Assembly (NCBI GenBank): GCA_022564295.1
Contig: JADFLR010000001.1
Coordinates: 62,001-126,000, forward strand
Reading direction: 5' to 3'
Length of the DNA: 64,000 nt
Source: Bacteroidota bacterium
Lineage (GTDB): Bacteria; Bacteroidota; Ignavibacteria; Ignavibacteriales; Ignavibacteriaceae
Position numbers and translations under genes: made by a program. This document shows, one piece after another, positions 35,972-45,960 of this stretch; position 1 is the first letter of the stretch; each line of letters begins with the position of its first letter. The notes under the pieces are model-generated. The model worked only from the letters and a program-made list of their open reading frames with translations, did no database searches and was not told where the DNA came from.

Positions 35972-36538
35972 TTGTTTAACAGAGTTTTATCCATAGGGGT
36001 GTTAGTTCTTATACTATTATCGCTTTCTTTTATTTCTTGTACACAACAGGAAGAAAAAGAAGAAACGAAAATTGAAGAGACGAGCGCTATGACAAAAGCT
36101 GTCTGCGTTCTTAATCCAACCGAAGGAAATGAAGTTAGTGGTATTGTAACTTTTACAAAAACCGATGGCGGTATAAAAATAGTTGCAAATTTTGAAGGGT
36201 TAACTCCCGGAAATCATGGTTTTCATATTCACGAATTTGGAGATTGCAGCAGTTTAGATGGTAAATCAGCCGGCGGACATTTTAATCCTGATGGCAAGAA
36301 GCACGGTGCTCCAAATTCTGAGGAGAGACATGTTGGGGATCTCGGAAATCTTTTGGCTAATGAGGATGGCAAAGCATATTACGAGATGATAGATACGCAC
36401 ATTTCCTTTAGCGGCCCGCATTCAATAATTGGTCGGGCTATTATTGTACACGCAGGTGAAGATGATCTTACATCGCAGCCAACCGGGGCAGCAGGTGCAA
36501 GAGTTGCATGCGGTGTTATTGGTCTAGCAAAACAGTAA
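35972..36538 (+). CDS. sodC: Periplasmic copper-zinc superoxide dismutase (lipoprotein)
   Basis: 188 aa. The signal ends in a lipobox (L-S-F-I-S-C), so it is probably anchored. Copper ligands are G-F-H-I-H-E-F-G-D-C and the later R-A-I-I-V-H. Zinc ligands lie in A-G-G-H-F-N-P, K-K-H-G-A-P and R-H-V-G-D-L. The second half-cystine is in A-R-V-A-C-G-V-I-G. It converts superoxide to peroxide and oxygen. The start is TTG with a clear GGAGG seven bases upstream. Confidence 0.93.
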   Translation: MFNRVLSIGVLVLILLSLSFISCTQQEEKEETKIEETSAMTKAVCVLNPTEGNEVSGIVTFTKTDGGIKIVANFEGLTPGNHGFHIHEFGDCSSLDGKSAGGHFNPDGKKHGAPNSEERHVGDLGNLLANEDGKAYYEMIDTHISFSGPHSIIGRAIIVHAGEDDLTSQPTGAAGARVACGVIGLAKQ

Positions 36539-36716
36539 TTTTATTTTTCTCCGGCAGGTATTGGTTCACTGGGCGAGAACGGATGCCTGCTAATTTCACC
36601 AATATTTACGCACTTACCTTTTTAAAAAATAATTCTGCAAACTATTTAAGAGTTTCGCCGAATTACTTATAATCCTATTATTAAATAATTATTTTTTGCA
36701 GCATTCGTATTTTAGT

Positions 36717-37769
36717 ATGAAGATAACCGATATTAATATTTTAAAAGATCTCCTTAAAGAAACAAATCTAAAAGAAATAAAAAGTTCATTGCATTTATTA
36801 AGAGATAATTTATCTTCTAATAATAAGGAAAATGTTTCGGTAGAAATAAACGGCAACGAAACGATAGTCAGCAAAAATTATTTTATCGGAGAGATTGAAC
36901 AGATATTAAAAACACGAACACTTCAGCGCACACATTATTACCTGAACCGTCTTGTTAAAAGTTTTACGGAAAACAAAACTTCGAAGATTAATGATCTGAA
37001 TTTAAACAGGTGGAAAGAATATGACGATTTAATCACCGACAGCTTATGGATAATGGAAAAGCGTGATAAATCAGGCGCACATTCCGCTGGTTATTGGGGC
37101 AACTTTATTCCACAGATACCAAACCAGTTTTTAAGAAGATACACAAAGAAGAGTGATTGGGTGCTCGATCCGTTTTTAGGCAGCGGTACAACTTTAATTG
37201 AATGTAAACGGCTCGGAAGAAACGGCATTGGAATAGAATTGAATGATGAAGTTATAAAACTTGCAAAGGATAATCTGGTAAAAGAGAAAAACAGAAGTAA
37301 GGTTAAGACCAAAGTTATAAAAGGAGACAGCAGAAAAGTTGATTTGAAATCTGAATTGAACAAGCTGAAAATAGATTCTGTTCAGTTTGTTTTACTGCAT
37401 CCTCCTTATTGGGATATAATTAAATTCAGTAAAAAAAGAAGTGATCTTTCAAACGCGAAATCGGTAGAAGATTTTTTAGAGATGTTTGGAAAGGTGATTG
37501 AAAACACTTGTGGTGTGCTTGATAAAGGAAGATATCTTGCAGTGGTTATTGGCGATAAATATTCGGACGGTGAATGGATTCCACTTGGTTTTTATACAAT
37601 GCAGGAAGTAATGAAACGCGGGTACAAATTAAAATCCACAATTGTTAAAAATTTTGATGCAACCCGTGGGAAAATGAATCAAAAAGAATTGTGGCGATAC
37701 AGAGCATTAGCCGGAGGATTTTATATTTTCAAGCATGAGTATATATTTTTATTTCATAAATCATTTTAG
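36717..37769 (+). CDS. DNA methyltransferase (N4-cytosine/N6-adenine type)
   Basis: 350 aa from the ATG at 36717; a TTG seven codons upstream is less likely. The SAM-binding motif D-P-F-L-G-S-G-T-T is at residues 151-159, followed by G-I-G-I-E-L-N. The catalytic-type motif H-P-P-Y-W-D is at 228-233, where His replaces the usual S/D/N. The family match is to N6_N4_Mtase proteins; the target base cannot be assigned, though P-P-Y-W is more common in N4-cytosine enzymes. The first 100 residues are an extra helical region that may recognise DNA. The next gene starts two bases after its stop, and together they look like a restriction-modification unit. Confidence 0.8.
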   Translation: MKITDINILKDLLKETNLKEIKSSLHLLRDNLSSNNKENVSVEINGNETIVSKNYFIGEIEQILKTRTLQRTHYYLNRLVKSFTENKTSKINDLNLNRWKEYDDLITDSLWIMEKRDKSGAHSAGYWGNFIPQIPNQFLRRYTKKSDWVLDPFLGSGTTLIECKRLGRNGIGIELNDEVIKLAKDNLVKEKNRSKVKTKVIKGDSRKVDLKSELNKLKIDSVQFVLLHPPYWDIIKFSKKRSDLSNAKSVEDFLEMFGKVIENTCGVLDKGRYLAVVIGDKYSDGEWIPLGFYTMQEVMKRGYKLKSTIVKNFDATRGKMNQKELWRYRALAGGFYIFKHEYIFLFHKSF

Positions 37770-37771
37770 AT

Positions 37772-38431
37772 ATGCCATATCTATTCTCTATGAATAATAA
37801 TCTTAGAAGAATAGAAACCGAACTTAAAAAACGTTTAACATACCCATATAAATGGGGAAGAAAACAGAACGACCAGTTCGATAAACTCACTAACTTCATT
37901 TACCGGACTTTTTTATTTGATGATATTATTACAGAAATAAACGGAAGATTTAAAAACGACCAGGACATGAAGAACATTTCCAACTATGCTCTTAACAGGT
38001 GGTACAACTTCTGGTCTGCGCAGGCAGTGGAGAGAATATTCTGCTCACTCCCAAATGTAAAACCCGCACTTGATAGCAAGGACAGACTTGTTGATTTTAC
38101 AATTGACGGTGTAACATTCGATCACAAAACATCTGTCTTTCCCAAAAATTTTCCTTATCAAATTAAAGAAGCCGTTAAAAAAACTGATGAGTTAATAAAA
38201 TGGCTTTACAAAAATCAGTCACAGCAGCAAAGGAAACATTTACAGAACAGATTATTTATTGTGCTTTATTCTCCAAATGGAGAGCATTGGAAACTGAAAG
38301 CAGAAATATCCTGGTTGAAGGAAAGAATTGAAAAATATTTGGAAGGATTCAATCCGAATTATCTTCTAAAATTCCAGTTTGAAAAAGATCATTACACACT
38401 TTCAGATGTTATTTGGGCCGTAAAAGCTTAA
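37772..38431 (+). CDS. Putative type II restriction endonuclease (DHK motif)
   Basis: 219 aa, no close family recognised. The segment D-F-T-I-D-G-V-T-F-D-H-K-T places Asp108 and the Asp117-x-Lys119 pair as a PD-(D/E)xK-like site. The surrounding strand pattern and the small size fit a type II nuclease. It sits two bases after the methyltransferase stop, as restriction partners often do. The alternative is a structural or regulatory partner of the methylase. The start is ATG at 37772; ATG at 37790 is possible. Confidence 0.6.
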   Translation: MPYLFSMNNNLRRIETELKKRLTYPYKWGRKQNDQFDKLTNFIYRTFLFDDIITEINGRFKNDQDMKNISNYALNRWYNFWSAQAVERIFCSLPNVKPALDSKDRLVDFTIDGVTFDHKTSVFPKNFPYQIKEAVKKTDELIKWLYKNQSQQQRKHLQNRLFIVLYSPNGEHWKLKAEISWLKERIEKYLEGFNPNYLLKFQFEKDHYTLSDVIWAVKA

Positions 38432-38495
38432 TGTGCCAAGTGCCGATTACTTTTGGGGATACTGAAGCAGAGGTAACTATCACTTTCAAATAAAT

Positions 38496-39527
38496 TTAAA
38501 AATACAATCCATACCAGATACCACTGGGAGTAATACGCACGGTTGGAAGGGGTAAACGAATAAAATTCAATTCGCTTTTTATAAAACGGAAGAAATCAGA
38601 GTCATCGCCGATTGGAATTTTTCTTATATCAATATCCAGACCGATAAATAATTCTCTTTCGCCTTTAAGGGAATCGAATATTGTATTGTTCACACCAAAT
38701 CCAAATGCTATCCCGAGCGGTGCAAGCCATTTAGGGTAAGTTTCCTTCCAGCTATCCGGGAAATAATGATGCGGGTTTACGGTTAACCAAAATGTCATTC
38801 CACTATAATCCTGTATTAGATTTGCCCCCGGAGTTTTGCTGCCGTATTTCTTCCATTCTTCAGATTGATGGTAGCTGTACTTTGGATGAATACCGCCAAA
38901 AAGATCATAGTTAAACTGCTGCAGCACAAAAAATCCCGCACCTAAAGTATTTGCAATAATATCTCCCCAGCTCCATCCCCAGGTTGGACTGCGTGCATCA
39001 TGAAATTCAATCTGCAACGTCCACAACCAACCGGTAAGTGCGCCAAACCAAACAGAACTTGAACCTGAAATACCGGACCACCGGTAAAGTTTTGAAGAAA
39101 GATCGCTGACAAAATAAGCATCAGTAAAATGACCAAGCTTATCCATTTGTTTGTATCTATCGAGGTCCAGGAAAAAATCGACGGTGTGAAATTTTGTTGT
39201 TTCTCTGGTGTACCAAATTTCAATTTGCTTTTTTTGTACAATTGCATCAATAAGAACCATAGAACCCAAGACGGTTGCAAGTCTCGGAACCATAATATCG
39301 GAATATGTTCTCCAATAAGTTCCATCGATCATGCGCTTTTCACTGTTAACAAAAATTGAAGCTCTCGCTGATCCCGGAACATTCTTATTTTTAACAAGAT
39401 TAAAATGATTTGTTATATAAAACCGGAGAGGATAATTTAAATTTGTTATTAAAGAATCCTGGGCAACCATAAAGATGCTTGACGCATAAAGAATAATTAG
39501 AATATAAAAAACTATACTTTTCAACAT
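38496..39527 (-). CDS. DUF2279/YfiM-type membrane-associated protein
   Basis: 343 aa with an N-terminal hydrophobic segment. The Q-M-D-K-L-G-H-F motif, a later I-E-F-H-D-A-R-S-P-T-W-G-W-S-W-G-D-I-I-A-N, and a C-terminal barrel-like part (IRLPLPTVRITPSGIWYGLYF) are typical of the YfiM/DUF2279 group in Bacteroidota. Function unknown; outer-membrane location inferred. Confidence 0.72.
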   Translation of the reverse strand: MLKSIVFYILIILYASSIFMVAQDSLITNLNYPLRFYITNHFNLVKNKNVPGSARASIFVNSEKRMIDGTYWRTYSDIMVPRLATVLGSMVLIDAIVQKKQIEIWYTRETTKFHTVDFFLDLDRYKQMDKLGHFTDAYFVSDLSSKLYRWSGISGSSSVWFGALTGWLWTLQIEFHDARSPTWGWSWGDIIANTLGAGFFVLQQFNYDLFGGIHPKYSYHQSEEWKKYGSKTPGANLIQDYSGMTFWLTVNPHHYFPDSWKETYPKWLAPLGIAFGFGVNNTIFDSLKGERELFIGLDIDIRKIPIGDDSDFFRFIKSELNFIRLPLPTVRITPSGIWYGLYF

Positions 39528-39992
39528 CTCTCAATCATAATATAAAATGTTTGTAAAGATAAAGTTTCAAGGTTACTAGATTGTTAGTCGTTGAGAATTT
39601 TCATCTCTGCAACAACGGAATCAAATTCATTTAAATCTATTCTATAATTAGTTAATTTGGTGTCAAATGTCAAAAAATTAATTATAGGATAATTAACACT
39701 TTACAATTGTGTAATTCTATTTCTATATATGGATTATATTATGGAGGCACTACTTGCAGAGGATTATAATCGCACTTGTTTTTATTGACCCGCATAGCTG
39801 ACTCTTATATAATGTGATTTGCGGGTTGAAAGTTTGAAAATATAGTCGAAAAGTAAAGTGGTAGTAATTCCATCATTATCGATTTGTTACTCCATTCGCT
39901 ATCTCCTCGGTGCGAAGAAATAATTTATTCATTTTTATTTCATAGTGAACATAATCGCAGGACAATTGTCCTGCGCCACGATTTTGAATATT
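39528..39992. other. Intergenic region with a perfect palindrome
   Basis: No ORF could be supported. A perfect 20-base palindrome, CGCAGGACAATTGTCCTGCG, lies at 39956-39975, 18 bases after the rseP stop codon in the direction of transcription. It could end that transcript or bind a dimeric protein, although no T-run follows it. Confidence 0.6.
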
Positions 39993-41348
39993 TTATAATG
40001 AAAGAATATCGCTATAAATTATAAATGCCATAAGCAGCAGAAGAAGTATCAACCCCGTATTTTGAATTGCAATTTTTATTTTAACAGGGATCTCTCTTTT
40101 TGTAATTCCTTCAATTAAAATTATAATAAGATGACCGCCGTCTAAAACAGGGAAAGGCATTATATTTATAATTGCCAAACTTAAACTGAGCAGGGCAAGA
40201 AAATATAAAAAGCTGGATATACCGATGTCAGCAGATTTGGCTGCATACTGTGCAATCTTAACCGGTCCTCCAAACGCTTTTCCAAATTCTATTTTACCTG
40301 TAAATACTTTACCAAGCATATTAAAAGTCAGGTCTGTCATCTTTACAATATCCAGCCAGCCAATATAGAATGACTCAAAAAACCCTGAAGTTTTATAATA
40401 AGATTCCCCTATAAAACCGGATGCGATTCCAATTCCAATCATTCCGTCTTCGCCCGGTGTAACGGTTAATGACAGAGTATCACCACCTCGTAATACAACA
40501 ATCGGTATTTCAGTTCCGGGGTTTCCTTTAATTATCTTAGTAGCTTGTTTGGGAGAATAAACCCGAATTGTATTAATTTCAAGGAAAACATCATTTGCCT
40601 CTAATCCGGCATTAAGTGCGGGAGAATTTTTCATCACAACTGTCACAACCGTTCTTGTTCCCTGCGGAAGAAGAAAATTAAATTGAGTCTCATCATCAGG
40701 TATAGCCGAACGCGGGATAAAAATGGTTTTTTTAACGCCATCACGTTGAACTGTAACATTAATATCTTCGCCAAGTGTATTTAGAAAAAGTTCGACGCGT
40801 ACATCTTCCCAATAGTTAACATCCACATTATTAATAGAAATGATTCTATCGTGATGTTTTAAACCAAGCGAATCGGCAGAACTGCCTTGCTCAATATATC
40901 CGATGGTTGTAGTTTTGGTTACCGGTTTACCCTGGAAGAAATTTCCGCCCCAAAAGATAATCCACGCAAGCAGCAGATTCATTAGTACACCTGCCGTAAT
41001 AACAAATATTTTTTGCCAAATTGGTTTTGCACGGAATTCGTACGCCTGGGGTTCCTTATCTGCAAAACTTGCATCAAAACTTTCATCTATCATACCGGCA
41101 ATTTTAACGTAACCGCCTAATGGAAGCATCGATAATCTATAATCGGTGTTGCCTTCGCCATCGAAATCCTTTGGCAATTTACCAAAGCTAAACCCGGTTT
41201 TCTTATTCCATCCGAATAATCTTTTTCCAAGACCGACTGCAAAGACATCCACTCTCATTCCGCTTATCTTAGCAGCGGCAAAGTGTCCGAATTCGTGAAT
41301 AAAAACCAGTATTCCAATTGTTAATGCAAAATAAAATATATAATCCAT
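39993..41348 (-). CDS. rseP: Site-2 zinc metalloprotease RseP
   Basis: 451 aa, the usual length. The active site H-E-F-G-H is at residues 18-22, the second metal motif P-F-P-V-L-D-G-G-H-L near the C-terminus, and two PDZ-like regions lie between (about 135-210 and 225-300, including GLEANDVFLEINTI). It cleaves membrane-spanning anti-sigma factors and remnant signal peptides. It is 17 bases after dxr and probably in the same transcript. Confidence 0.94.
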   Translation of the reverse strand: MDYIFYFALTIGILVFIHEFGHFAAAKISGMRVDVFAVGLGKRLFGWNKKTGFSFGKLPKDFDGEGNTDYRLSMLPLGGYVKIAGMIDESFDASFADKEPQAYEFRAKPIWQKIFVITAGVLMNLLLAWIIFWGGNFFQGKPVTKTTTIGYIEQGSSADSLGLKHHDRIISINNVDVNYWEDVRVELFLNTLGEDINVTVQRDGVKKTIFIPRSAIPDDETQFNFLLPQGTRTVVTVVMKNSPALNAGLEANDVFLEINTIRVYSPKQATKIIKGNPGTEIPIVVLRGGDTLSLTVTPGEDGMIGIGIASGFIGESYYKTSGFFESFYIGWLDIVKMTDLTFNMLGKVFTGKIEFGKAFGGPVKIAQYAAKSADIGISSFLYFLALLSLSLAIINIMPFPVLDGGHLIIILIEGITKREIPVKIKIAIQNTGLILLLLLMAFIIYSDILSL

Positions 41349-41365
41349 TTATAAAGAGTATCCTT

Positions 41366-42508
41366 CTAATTTATATTTCTAACAAAATTTCGTGTTTCCG
41401 TATCACATTCAAAAATCGTGTCAAGATTTAGCAATTGATGATTTCCTATTTTTTCAAGCGCTTTCTCAATTAATACAGGTATACGGGAGAATCTAATTTC
41501 ATTATTTAAGAATTTTTCAACTGCAATTTCATTTGCGGCATTAAGTACGCAAGGTGCTGTTCCTCCTACTTCCAACACATCGAATGCTAGTTTGAGGCAT
41601 TCAAATTTTTCGAAATTAGGTTCATAAAAGTTTAATGTTTCTATTGCCGGTATATTTGTTCTCTCAAAATCGTTTTGCAATCTCTCCGGATAAGTAAGAG
41701 CATATTGAATCGGCAATTTCATATCGGGCAAACCCATCTGTGCTTTTATCGATCCGTCTCTAAATTGTACCATCGAATGTATAATTGATTGTGGATGAAT
41801 CACCACATCAATTTTTTCTGTTGAAAGACCAAATAACCAATGAGCTTCGATAACTTCAAGTCCTTTATTCATCATCGTCGCAGAATCGATAGTAACTTTA
41901 TTTCCCATCTTCCAGTTGGGATGATTAAGGGCTTCATCAATAGTTGCGTCCTCAAAAAACGATTTGTCTTTATTTAAAAACGGTCCACCCGATGCAGTAA
42001 TTATCAGTTTTTCAACCTCATCAATATTTTCGCCAACAAGGCATTGATATATTGCACTGTGTTCCGAATCGATAGGAATTATTTCCGCACCGTATTCTTT
42101 GCAATAATTGTTCACTACTTCACCGGCAACCACAAGAGTCTCTTTGTTCGCAAGAGCAATTCTCTTTCCTCTTTTAATTGCCTCAATTGTAGGAGCGAGT
42201 CCTGCATAACCAACCATTGCACCAACAAAAATATCATACTCCAGCCCGGCCGCAGCATTATTCAATCCATCAACTCCTACTAATAATTTGCAGTTAGCGG
42301 GCATTTGATGCTTAACTTTTTCTGCAGCATCTTTGTCCTTCACCACAACCAGGTCCGGCTTAAACTCATTTATTTGTTCAAGAAGAAGTTGGGTGTTTGT
42401 ATTTACTGTTAAAGCGGAAACATGGAAACGATCGGGGAAATTTCTGATAACATTAAGCGTGTTTACACCAATCGAGCCGGTTGATCCTAATATATATACA
42501 TTCTTCAT
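41366..42508 (-). CDS. dxr: 1-deoxy-D-xylulose-5-phosphate reductoisomerase
   Basis: 380 aa from the ATG at 42508 (a TTG four codons upstream is less likely). It carries the NADPH motif G-S-T-G-S-I-G, then ALANKETLVVAGE, IPIDSEHSAIYQCL (metal Asp/Glu), ITASGGPF and NHPNWKMGNKVTIDSATMMNKGLEVIEAH. It is the second step of the MEP isoprenoid pathway, which also uses ispG in this window. Order dxr-rseP is common in bacteria. Confidence 0.96.
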   Translation of the reverse strand: MKNVYILGSTGSIGVNTLNVIRNFPDRFHVSALTVNTNTQLLLEQINEFKPDLVVVKDKDAAEKVKHQMPANCKLLVGVDGLNNAAAGLEYDIFVGAMVGYAGLAPTIEAIKRGKRIALANKETLVVAGEVVNNYCKEYGAEIIPIDSEHSAIYQCLVGENIDEVEKLIITASGGPFLNKDKSFFEDATIDEALNHPNWKMGNKVTIDSATMMNKGLEVIEAHWLFGLSTEKIDVVIHPQSIIHSMVQFRDGSIKAQMGLPDMKLPIQYALTYPERLQNDFERTNIPAIETLNFYEPNFEKFECLKLAFDVLEVGGTAPCVLNAANEIAVEKFLNNEIRFSRIPVLIEKALEKIGNHQLLNLDTIFECDTETRNFVRNIN

Positions 42509-42754
42509 ATTAAATTTCAAATTAAAGCTTCTAAAGGTAAAAAAGTAAGATTTCTAATACAATGGGATAGAAATTAAGTAAAATTGTTTTTTGAAGTAAT
42601 TTTGATTCCAAACATCTTAAATCAGCAATTATACTAAGGTGTGAAGTTTATACTTGTTTGTTCTTTAACTCTTTTAACAACAACAAAAATTTTAATAAAG
42701 TTTATCTCAAATTATTTCCCTTGAAACCTTCAATTTAATCCTTATTTTAGAAAT

Positions 42755-44596
42755 ATGATATTAAGAATATTCATCACTATAGTTTTTTCCACAGCATTTT
42801 TATTTGCACAGAATAACGGCTTGCTAAACAAATATGCACTGGCGCAAAGCTATGAGCATTCCGGTGATTTGGAAAAAGCATCTAAAATTTATGAAGAACT
42901 CTATCAACGCGAACCGCAAAATAATTTATACTTTGAATCGCTTAACCGTACTTATGTACACTTAAAAAATTATGCTGCTTCTGTAAACTTGATTGAGCAG
43001 GAAATTACGAGAAAGGCAAAAGATATTAATCTATTCGGATTGCTCGGTTCAACTTACTACCTGATGGGAAACGAAGAGAAAGCGTACCAGGTTTGGGATG
43101 AGCCGTTTTCCTTTCTTGAGCCGAACCCCGTATTTTACAGGGTAATTGCTGCTTATGCTGTTGAAAGGCGTGCTTTCGATAAAGCGATTGATCTGTTTAG
43201 AAGAGGGAAAGAGATATCGCCGGATAAAATTGTTTTTTCATACGATCTTGCAAGACTTTATTCTTTAACAATGCAGTATGAAAATGCCGCGGAAGAGTAT
43301 TGCGTAATCTTATCAAACGATCCTTTACAATTGCAAAATGTTCAGACTAAAATTTTAGCAAATGCGAATAAACCCGGCGCATTAAAAGTTACAATTCCCG
43401 TTGTTGAGCAATATATAGATGGAGACAATCTTAGTTTCTCATTTTTGCTGGCGAGATTATATATTGAAAACAAAGATTTTGATAAAGCTTTTGAAATGTA
43501 TGTTAATATTGATGAGAAGCAATCTCAAAAGGGTGTAGAGCTTTACAGGTATGCAGATTTTCTTTTCAGAGAAGGTGAGTATGAAATTTCAAAAAATGTT
43601 TATCAATCTATCATTAAACTTTATCCAGGTTCACCATTAATTCCTTCAGCAAAGCTTGGGTATGCAAAATCTTTAGAAGCGATTTTGATGGAAGATTATT
43701 CTAACCAGATACCTCTTTGGAAACCTTACTTCGCTTTCGAACATTATGAATCTGACCAGGTGACAGAAGTTATTGATGCTTTTAATGAGGTTGCCGGGCT
43801 TTATAAAAATTCTGAAGCTTCATATGAAGCATTACTTCGAATTGGGATGATAAAATTTTATTTGCAAAACAAACGAGATGAAGCAAAACAATATTTTAAT
43901 AAGATAATAAATAAAGCTGTTATGTCGGAAAGTACAGCGGATGCATATAGCGAGCTTGGTGAGATCGCTTTGTTTAATGGAAATCTGGCAGAAGCGGAAA
44001 AGAATTATTCACGAATTACTGTGTCGGCAAAAATTAACCAGCATAAAATAAACGATGCAAAATATAAATTAGCAAGGGTTAAATTTTATAACGGAGATGT
44101 TCAAACAGCGCAAAAACTTCTTGCTGAAATTTTAAAGAACCTGAAAGATGATAGTGCAAATGATGCTCTTTCATTATCGTTACTGCTAAACACATCAAAA
44201 AACGATTCTGCTAACATAATGCTTTTTGCCGAAGGGGAATTTTTAGCAGATCAAAAAAAGTTTAGCAAGGCTGCAAATAAATATGAGTTGATTGCTGAAA
44301 ATCCGCAGGCATTTATTCTTCACTCCATAGCAAGCATTCGTCTTGCCGAAATGGAACTCGCGCTGAATAATTATCCTCGTTCAATTGGGCTGTTTGAAAG
44401 AGTTGTGGAAGAGGGTGAAAAAAACATTTATGCCGATAAAGCGTTATATTTACTGGCACAGATTTTTCAATATGGTATTGGCGATAATGCTAAAGCAATT
44501 GAAATGTACGAAATGCTTCTTGCTAAATTCCCAGCATCTATTTACATTGATAGAGCAAGAAACGAAATCATAAAACTAAGAGAAAAAATAAGTTAG
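42755..44596 (+). CDS. Exported tetratricopeptide-repeat protein
   Basis: 613 aa with a signal peptide ending TAFLFAQ. More than ten TPR-like helical pairs follow, for example [17 protein letters not shown] and [12 protein letters not shown]. It is probably a periplasmic scaffold of the envelope. ClpX starts ten bases after its stop. Within the window it is the only gene in the same transcript as clpX, without an obvious functional tie. Confidence 0.82.
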   Translation: MILRIFITIVFSTAFLFAQNNGLLNKYALAQSYEHSGDLEKASKIYEELYQREPQNNLYFESLNRTYVHLKNYAASVNLIEQEITRKAKDINLFGLLGSTYYLMGNEEKAYQVWDEPFSFLEPNPVFYRVIAAYAVERRAFDKAIDLFRRGKEISPDKIVFSYDLARLYSLTMQYENAAEEYCVILSNDPLQLQNVQTKILANANKPGALKVTIPVVEQYIDGDNLSFSFLLARLYIENKDFDKAFEMYVNIDEKQSQKGVELYRYADFLFREGEYEISKNVYQSIIKLYPGSPLIPSAKLGYAKSLEAILMEDYSNQIPLWKPYFAFEHYESDQVTEVIDAFNEVAGLYKNSEASYEALLRIGMIKFYLQNKRDEAKQYFNKIINKAVMSESTADAYSELGEIALFNGNLAEAEKNYSRITVSAKINQHKINDAKYKLARVKFYNGDVQTAQKLLAEILKNLKDDSANDALSLSLLLNTSKNDSANIMLFAEGEFLADQKKFSKAANKYELIAENPQAFILHSIASIRLAEMELALNNYPRSIGLFERVVEEGEKNIYADKALYLLAQIFQYGIGDNAKAIEMYEMLLAKFPASIYIDRARNEIIKLREKIS

Positions 44597-44606
44597 GAAA
44601 TTAAGG

Positions 44607-45857
44607 ATGGTTAAAAAGCATAGTCAGAAAATTGTTAAATGTTCATTTTGCGGAAGAGACGGCAGCGAAGTAGGCAGTATGATTGCCGGACCTGATGTTT
44701 ACATTTGTGATATTTGCATTACAAGCAGTGTAGATATCTTAAAAAATAATCTTGCCGCTTATAAAAACACCAAAGCTGTTGATAAACCAAAACGTACCCC
44801 GCAGGTAATTAAAAAGGCATTGGATGAATATGTAATAGGGCAGGAAAGAGCAAAGAAAGTACTTTCCGTTGCAGTTTACAATCATTATAAAAGAATAAGC
44901 TCCCGCTCATCTTTCTTTGAGCTTGATGATGTTGAAATTGAAAAGAGTAATATTCTTTTAATTGGTCCGACTGGTGTAGGCAAAACTCTTCTTGCACAAA
45001 CCCTCTCCAAAATACTTGATGTTCCTTTTGCCATAGCAGATGCAACAACACTTACTGAAGCTGGTTATGTTGGCGATGATGTTGAAACAGTTTTAGTGCA
45101 TTTATTACAGGCAGCTGATTACAATCTTGAAAGAGCGCAAAAAGGAATAGTGTATATTGATGAAATTGATAAAATTGCCCGTAAAAGCGAAAGCACATCA
45201 ATTACACGTGATGTTTCGGGTGAAGGTGTACAGCAGGCACTGTTAAAAATTCTTGAAGGAACTGTTGCCGGCATTCCACCGAAAGGCGGAAGAAAACACC
45301 CCGAGCAAAGTCTTATAAATCTTGATACGAAAAACATACTTTTTGTTCTTGGTGGAGCATTCTCCGGGATAGATCAGATTATTGCTACGAGGATAAATAA
45401 AAATAAAATGGGCTTTGCTTCCGATTTAAAAGATAGAGAAACCGATGATGATCTTTTAAAATATATTCAGCCGGAAGACTTACTTAAGTATGGATTAATT
45501 CCCGAACTGATTGGAAGGATACCAATTTTTGCACCGCTTCAAACATTATCCGAAGAAGCAATGAAAAGCATTCTTTCCGAACCGAAGAACGCTATACTTA
45601 AGCAATATAAAAAATTATTTATGATGGATAATGTTGAGCTTGAGTTTGATCCGTTTGTGGTGGATGCTATTGTTGAAAGAGCTATGGAACGAAAAACCGG
45701 GGCGCGTGCTCTTCGTTCGATTGTTGAAGATTTTATGCTCGATATTATGTACGATTTACCTGCTAAGAGAAATGTTGAAAAGTGTATTATTACAAAAGAT
45801 GTTATAGAGCACGGTAAAGATCCTCTATTTCTCAAAACAGATAAAAAATCTGCTTAA
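44607..45857 (+). CDS. clpX: ATP-dependent Clp protease unfoldase ClpX
   Basis: 416 aa. N-terminal C4 zinc finger (C-S-F-C...C-D-I-C), Walker A G-P-T-G-V-G-K-T, pore loop G-Y-V-G-D-D-V-E, Walker [11 protein letters not shown], sensor regions, and the I-G-R-I-P motif near the ClpP-binding loop side. It unfolds tagged proteins for ClpP. ClpP itself is not in the window. A terminator follows at 45909. Confidence 0.97.
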   Translation: MVKKHSQKIVKCSFCGRDGSEVGSMIAGPDVYICDICITSSVDILKNNLAAYKNTKAVDKPKRTPQVIKKALDEYVIGQERAKKVLSVAVYNHYKRISSRSSFFELDDVEIEKSNILLIGPTGVGKTLLAQTLSKILDVPFAIADATTLTEAGYVGDDVETVLVHLLQAADYNLERAQKGIVYIDEIDKIARKSESTSITRDVSGEGVQQALLKILEGTVAGIPPKGGRKHPEQSLINLDTKNILFVLGGAFSGIDQIIATRINKNKMGFASDLKDRETDDDLLKYIQPEDLLKYGLIPELIGRIPIFAPLQTLSEEAMKSILSEPKNAILKQYKKLFMMDNVELEFDPFVVDAIVERAMERKTGARALRSIVEDFMLDIMYDLPAKRNVEKCIITKDVIEHGKDPLFLKTDKKSA

Positions 45858-45908
45858 AAATTTATCAATTTCTTAAAGGAATCTTTTTCAAAAAGTCTGA
45901 TTCTGTGT

Positions 45909-45957
45909 GATTCCCACTGCCTGTCCCGATTTATCAGGAAAAATGGGAATCTTTTTT
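45909..45957 (+). terminator. Intrinsic terminator of the TPR-clpX transcript
   Basis: An eight-base stem GATTCCCA/TGGGAATC with an inner CCTG/CAGG pair is followed by six T. The next gene's ATG is just after it at 45961, which argues against an in-frame upstream start at 45907. Confidence 0.85.
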
Positions 45958-45960
45958 ATT

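Noticed and set aside
45907-45960. Longer N-terminus for the secreted protein at 45961
   Set aside because: The upstream codons overlap the clpX terminator hairpin, and the signal peptide begins only at the ATG at 45961.
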